Below are positions 8,868-12,738 of a DNA stretch of 12,738 bases, in pieces; position 1 is the first letter of the stretch; each line of letters opens with the position of its first letter. The notes below the pieces were generated by a model that was not told the origin of the DNA, searched no databases, and saw only the letters and a list, made by a program, of their open reading frames with translations. The stretch spans positions 1-12,738 of the forward strand of contig CAJVPP010003052.1 of assembly GCA_910592005.1 (NCBI GenBank), read 5' to 3'. Source of the DNA: Funneliformis mosseae. Lineage: Eukaryota > Glomeromycota > Glomeromycetes > Glomerales > Glomeraceae. A program made the position numbers and the translations under genes.

Positions 8868-9779
8868 TTATGGAATTAAACGATCGGTTTCGGGATTATA
8901 TCTAATTTGTCTTAAATTCCACCAAGCGACAAACCGTCTAACCAAAACTCTCAGAACACCTCCTAATATCAAACCAGAAGCGACAGATGAAGCAATCAAA
9001 ATTGGAACCGTATCTTGTTGTTTAACCGCAATACCAACAAGTGCCCAAGCGATGGTAGCCGCAAAGACGGCGTCATTTCTTTTATGGTAATCAGAAAAGT
9101 AAACTCCAATAGCTCCAAGAAATGCGATGGCAATGGTGGACAAGAATACGGTATCAAGTGTGGAAATTGCTGCCCAAAAGTTCAAAATTGTCGCTACAAA
9201 AGTCCACGCCGCATACATTGTAAAAGGGTAATGAATGAAAATTCGATCCCAAATAACCTTTGGAGGATAGTATTCCGTAATAATATTATATGCTCGGAAA
9301 GTGACTAAAAAGAGGGCTGCAAGGACAAAAGCATCGAGGAGAACGAGATTCTCGTTGCGCTGTAAATGTTGAAATAAGAAAAATAGATCAATTTATGAAC
9401 TTTTTTTTTTTTTGGAGAATGAAAAAGAATAATTTACCCAAATCAATAACCAGGTAACGTTCAAAATGCTGGCAGCAACATGATAATATTGAATTCCCTC
9501 AACGGTTACAGATTCAGCAGCATCGGTCCATTGATAAATGATAAAACCGCCAAGTAAGGTATAAATAAGATACCAAATTTTAAAAGTATATTCTGCAGGT
9601 AAAAGGTGGGTTACTGGAACTGTTCCGTTATCGTTTTCAAATGATAAAGTGTTATTATCGCCTGGTTCAGTATCCGGTTGTTTACGTTCGTCACCCACAT
9701 GTATGATAGAATTAACAACGATAACTAAGAGAAAGGCAACAATATTGGCTGTTTTGAGGAAAATACTGTGACGAGACAT
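8868..9779 (-). CDS. Polytopic membrane protein, TspO/MBR-like with C-terminal extension
   Basis: Exon 1 is 9779-9438, the intron 9437-9360 (78 nt, GTAAAT to TTACAG, phase 0) and exon 2 9359-8868, giving 277 residues. About eight membrane helices can be placed: 8-26, 65-84, 98-116, 119-138, 156-180, 183-203, 210-228 and 231-252. LPAEYTFKIWYLIYTLLGG (about 59-78) recalls the PPxWxF-xxW-LY signature of TspO/MBR proteins. ILNVTWLLIW and PFTMYAAWTFVATILNFW fit its LNxxW and W-xxxAxxLN segments. TspO proteins are five-helix, about 160-residue membrane proteins that bind porphyrins or sterols; this one is far longer, with roughly three added C-terminal helices and a basic tail, like the long TspO-related proteins of some bacteria and fungi. 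Two N-glycosylation sequons (N42, N51) lie in the first loop. The first ATG follows an in-frame TAA. The substrate is unknown. Confidence 0.72.
9360..9437 (-). other. Spliceosomal intron of the TspO-like gene
   Basis: The donor GTAAAT follows the Trp114 codon and the acceptor is TTTACAG before CGC (Arg115). The intron is 78 nt, phase 0. Removing it joins two open frames that both encode membrane helices and restores one continuous protein; without splicing the frame ends in a Ser/Lys-rich tail after 128 residues. Confidence 0.85.
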
Positions 9780-10028
9780 TTTTGATTTTTAACTTTGGCG
9801 TCTGTAAAGAAGAAAAGAAGGAATATATGAGAAAAACATCTCGCATCTTAACGCCTTCATTTGTTTGATGATTTAGTACGACATTTATTATATTTTATTG
9901 TTATTGTCTGACCACCTGGGCGTAAAGTTTACGCAATTTTACAAGGGTGTTTTATTTATTACCTTTTTCATATCGATATCGGATTGAAAATCTTGATTAT
10001 CTTGCAACCATTTAAAGGTTTGATACAT
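9780..10028 (-). promoter_or_regulatory. Leader of the TspO-like gene: short ORF and possible 5' UTR intron
   Basis: On the minus strand a short ORF runs 10028 to 9939 (29 codons, MYQTFKWLQDNQDFQ and on). Its first 22 codons look coding-like and end exactly at a possible donor (AAG|GTAATA, GT at 9962-9961). A good acceptor (pyrimidine tract then TTTACAG, AG at 9803-9802) lies 22 bases before the TspO-like ATG. If spliced, the 161-nt intron would leave the short ORF overlapping the main start out of frame, since an in-frame TAA sits just before the main ATG. It could be a regulatory upstream ORF, an exon of another transcript, or chance. Confidence 0.35.
9920..9934. repeat. Palindrome GCGTAAA-G-TTTACGC
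   Basis: Seven-base arms around one base form a near-perfect dyad in the upstream region of the TspO-like gene, in an otherwise AT-rich setting. It resembles a dimeric transcription-factor site. No known factor is assigned. Confidence 0.4.
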
Positions 10029-10884
10029 ATTGCGAGTTCGAAAAAATTCAATATGTCATTGCCCTCGCGAAAAGGACAAGTTTAAATAAAAAAAAATATA
10101 TATATATATTTCTTTCTAAATTATCACTGGAATACATGAATTACATGGCACAAGACAATATTCAATCCGGTGAAACCATTCAGAATAGTATATACTGTGT
10201 ATATATATTTTTTTTTAAAAAAAATTATCCGTTTATATGTTTGTAATGCCTTAGCAAAATCTAATTCAAATAAATTTATCATAGAATGGAATAGAATATA
10301 TAATTCCCAAATTCCTAATAATTTAATAATTTGATTTTGAAAAAGTTAACTTACATTATATAATTCAAATTTTATATTTATAAAATTTGAATATTCTATT
10401 ACTTTATATTCAAACCATTCTTAACAATTATTATTAACTTTTTTAAATTCTGATAAAATATTAAATTATTAAACATCATATTTTATTAAATTTTGTTTTA
10501 TTCGGTTAAAAAGTAATTTATTCATCGCGCCGTGCGATATCATTGCCTCTCTTTTGTCACCCGTGTCACACCCCTCCTTTCTTCATTTTTCATATATATA
10601 TATATTCCGGTCAAAACTAAGATGTGATATTAAACGCAGCGCGTGAAGAATAGATTTTTTAACTAAAAAATTTCTCTGTTCCTGGCATTATATAATTTTG
10701 CCTAGAGGAAATGCATCACATGGAGCGATGAATAAATTTACTCTGGTAATTAAGTATTTTCATAAAATTATTAATAATTAAATCTGCTTCATAATTTTTA
10801 TATTACGTTAATTGATGTTATTAGATTAAATAACTTTTAACTTTAAAGATTAGATTAAAACCATTTTATTAAGAAATATAAGTA
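10029..10884. other. AT-rich intergenic region
   Basis: No gene is recognised. It contains AT dinucleotide runs (about 10097-10110 and 10592-10603), a TCGCGA palindrome (10065-10070), and a less AT-rich patch at about 10522-10640 with an ATCGC/GCGAT dyad and CA/TC-rich sequence. That patch could be a promoter or an unrecognised non-coding gene. Nothing here supports a protein. Confidence 0.4.
10363..10392. repeat. 30-bp perfect palindrome (14-bp arms, 2-bp loop)
   Basis: ATTCAAATTTTATA (10363-10376) and TATAAAATTTGAAT (10379-10392) are exact reverse complements separated by TT. Looser inverted similarity (AGAATGG followed by GAATATA) extends to about 10270 and 10430, hinting at a decayed foldback element. 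The arms are almost entirely A and T. Confidence 0.5.
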
Positions 10885-10900
10885 TACAGTCAAACCTCTA

Positions 10901-11075
10901 TATACCGATATCGTATATACCGATAATTGCTTGTATCGATAAATTTTTCATGTCCCATTTCATAATTAATAAAAAAACCTTGTTATACCGATATTACATA
11001 TAGTTTCACGATATAACATGTACTGATATTTTTCTTTGTCTCCTTATAATTAACATATAGTAATATGTACCGATA
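10901..11075 (+). repeat. Subterminal TATACCGATA-type repeats of the transposon
   Basis: Six copies of one 10-mer occur in direct orientation. Three are exact TATACCGATA (10901-10910, 10916-10925, 10984-10993) and three are variants: TGTATCGATA (10932-10941), TGTACTGATA (11019-11028) and TGTACCGATA (11066-11075). The variants differ only by transitions. Their place between terminus and transposase start suggests binding sites for the transposase's N-terminal helix-turn-helix domains. They contain most of the CpG sites of this end. Confidence 0.75.
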
Positions 11076-11144
11076 TTTTAGGTTACACTAACATATAATT
11101 TTACTTAATATGTTGTAGCGCATTTTTATTTGCATTGGGAAATC

Positions 11145-12738
11145 ATGTCTCAACTACATGTAAAAAGAAAATCAACCCAAGATACTTTTCAAACAAAGAA
11201 AAGAGTTGTTTTAACACACGCACAAAAAAAACAATTCTGTTTAGATTATCAAAAAATGCCACAACCTACTCAAGAAGAACTTGTCACTTTATATAAAATT
11301 AAACAAAATACCGTTTCAGATATTTTAAAAAAGAAAGAAAAGTGGCTGAGTATAAATCCAGACTCAAAAGAGTTAAATAAACAGAGAGAAAAGTCTGTTC
11401 ATTTTCCTCAAATAGAAGAGGCTCTTTCATTATAGACAACTAATGCACTTGCTGCAGATCTTATTATTAATACTGATATTATACGTAAAAAAGCTAAATT
11501 TTTTGCACAGCGGTTTGAAGTTGATAATTTCACAGCTTCTAATGGATGGATTAATGGATTTAAAGAATATCACAATTTAAAGCAATATGTTAAATGGGGT
11601 GAAGCAAAAAGTGCACCATTGGAAACATTAGATGAGAAAAGGAAAAATTTACGTGAAATTATTGAAGATTATAATTTAGAAGATGTTTTTAACTGTGATG
11701 AAACAGGTAATTCTAATTTTTTTTTAAAAAAAAAATAATTAAATAATATTCTAATATTTTCTGTTTATTTTAGGACTGTATTAGGATCTTGAGCCAATAA
11801 AAACATTAGCGTAAGATTCACTTTCTGGAAAAAAAAATTCAAAAAATGTGTAACGTTTTTACTTACATGCAATGCAACTGGCACTGAAAAATTGAAGCCA
11901 TTTTTTATCTATAAATATCAGAATCCACGAATATTAAATGGGATAAAAAAAGAAGACTTACCAGTTGATTATTACTGAAATTCAACTGCTTGAATGCAGG
12001 TTTCAATATGGAATGATTATCTTAAAAAATTGGATAGACAGATGCGATTGCAAAATCGTCACATTCTTTTGCTAATTGATAATGTGCCAGTACATATCAT
12101 AGATGAAAATATAAATTTAACGAACATGGCTGTACACTTTTTACCACCAAACACTACTGCATATTTACAGCCTTGTGATGCAGAAATAATTAAATCTTTT
12201 AAAGTCAGTAGTTTTTTAATATTTTTATTAATTTAAAACAGCAAAAAAATTTAAATCCAAATTATATTAATCATGTAATTTTTTAATAATTTAGGCACAA
12301 TATCGAAAATTACTTATTAGAAATAGGATTGAAGCATATGAAATTTCACAAAAATTGAGAAAAGAGACCATTCCACTAAACATTTATGATGCTATTAATT
12401 TTAGCAAAAGTGCTTGGAATTCTGTAAGTCAGCAGACAATTTTTAATTGTTAGCAACATACAGGAATTCTTTCACAAGATAAAATGAATGATGATAAAAT
12501 TGAGAATTATGATGATCAAGCAATTCATGATGAAATAGAGATACAAGAGCTAATTTACCAACTTCCATATGATGATTTTATGGATGTAACAGATTTTCTT
12601 CATATTGATGACAACTTAAAAGGTAGTGAAGGGTTAAGTGATGAAGAAATTGTGTTAATGATAAAATCTAAAAATAATGAACCAGAAATAGATCCTAATG
12701 AAGGACCTTTGGAAGTAATTTCAAACAAAGAAGCCTTA
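11145..12738 (+). pseudogene. Broken pogo/Tigger-like transposase, three exons, C-terminus outside window
   Basis: Exons are 11145-11706, 11774-12203 and 12295 onward. Introns are 67 nt (11707-11773, phase 1) and 91 nt (12204-12294, phase 0). A psq-type helix-turn-helix (residues about 18-70, TQEELVTLYKIKQNTVSDIL) is followed by a CENP-B-type DNA-binding domain and a DDE_1 nuclease. Catalytic Asp codons are at 11697-11699 (NCDETG, split by intron 1), 12078-12080 (LLIDN) and 12177-12179 (LQPCDAE), the last two separated by 32 residues. Premature stops are TAG 11433, TAG 11782, TAA 11812, TGA 11976, TGA 11991 and TAG 12451, plus a net one-base loss at about 11848-11850. Five stops sit where the family has Trp. 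Introns and splice sites are intact and the last 95 codons are open, so the copy is fairly young. The TTG-initiated extension to 11130 is not used; ATG 11145 is the start. Confidence 0.88.

Larger units (their letters stand above)
10885..12738 (+). mobile_element. pogo/Tigger-like Tc1/mariner transposon, 5' part
   Basis: A TA dinucleotide (10885-10886), the expected target site, is followed by CAGTCAAACCTC, matching the CAG-type termini of pogo/Tigger elements. The end carries subterminal repeats and then a transposase reading rightward that runs off the window at 12738. The right terminal inverted repeat and second TA are outside the window, so the full length is unknown. The transposase is broken, so this copy could move only if supplied with transposase from elsewhere. 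Confidence 0.8.

Noticed and set aside
1..12738. CRISPR array, toxin-antitoxin, prokaryotic operon or viral genes
   Set aside because: No regularly spaced repeats, ribosome-binding sites or viral-type ORFs were seen; splicing and gene families mark this as fungal nuclear DNA.

Overview
The window looks like nuclear DNA of a filamentous fungus, most likely an arbuscular-mycorrhizal one of Rhizophagus type (Glomeromycotina). The reasons are strong AT richness, short GT-AG introns (67-91 nt), an Sad1/UNC-84 protein and a fungal/protist-type tubulin-tyrosine-ligase-like protein, and hAT and pogo/Tigger transposons of the kind that fill such genomes. The species assignment is inference; the eukaryotic gene structure is seen directly.

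Region 1 (1 to about 4730) is a very AT-rich, CpG-poor stretch without an intact gene. It is not blank: reading through stops and frameshifts, I see the eroded body of a plus-strand hAT transposase from about 1187 to 3230. A BED-finger-like segment is followed by four blocks of hAT-like protein, interrupted by a small foldback element at about 1950-2115. The rest holds only AT-rich filler, a T-rich strand-asymmetric tract (3420-3660) and a few hairpins. A homopolymer block (T11-A10-G-A26) at 4793-4840 marks the edge of this desert.

Region 2 (about 4841 to 9800) is the gene block. A single-exon SUN-domain inner-nuclear-membrane protein (5151-7112, +) is followed 293 bp later by a two-exon TTL-family ligase (7406-8736, +). 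Convergent to that is a two-exon, eight-helix membrane protein that resembles the TspO/MBR family but has a C-terminal extension (8868-9779, -). The SUN and TTL products both act at the microtubule/nuclear-envelope interface in other organisms, but nothing here proves they work together. The TTL promoter carries a pair of inverted E-box-like sites. The TspO-like gene has a long leader with a short ORF and a possible 5' UTR intron.

Region 3 (about 9800 to 10884) is AT-rich intergenic DNA with a 30-bp palindrome and simple AT repeats.

Region 4 (10885 to the end) is the 5' part of a pogo/Tigger (Tc1/mariner superfamily) transposon: a TA target site, a CAGT-type terminus, six subterminal copies of a TATACCGATA-like motif, and a three-exon transposase with its D-D-D residues. 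The gene is broken by six premature stops and a one-base loss, and is cut by the window edge. Five of the six stops replace tryptophan codons, and three stops in the older hAT relic do the same. I see no intact antiviral, CRISPR-like or other novel multi-gene system; the most unusual items are the dead hAT element, the Trp-to-stop pattern and the extended TspO-like protein.
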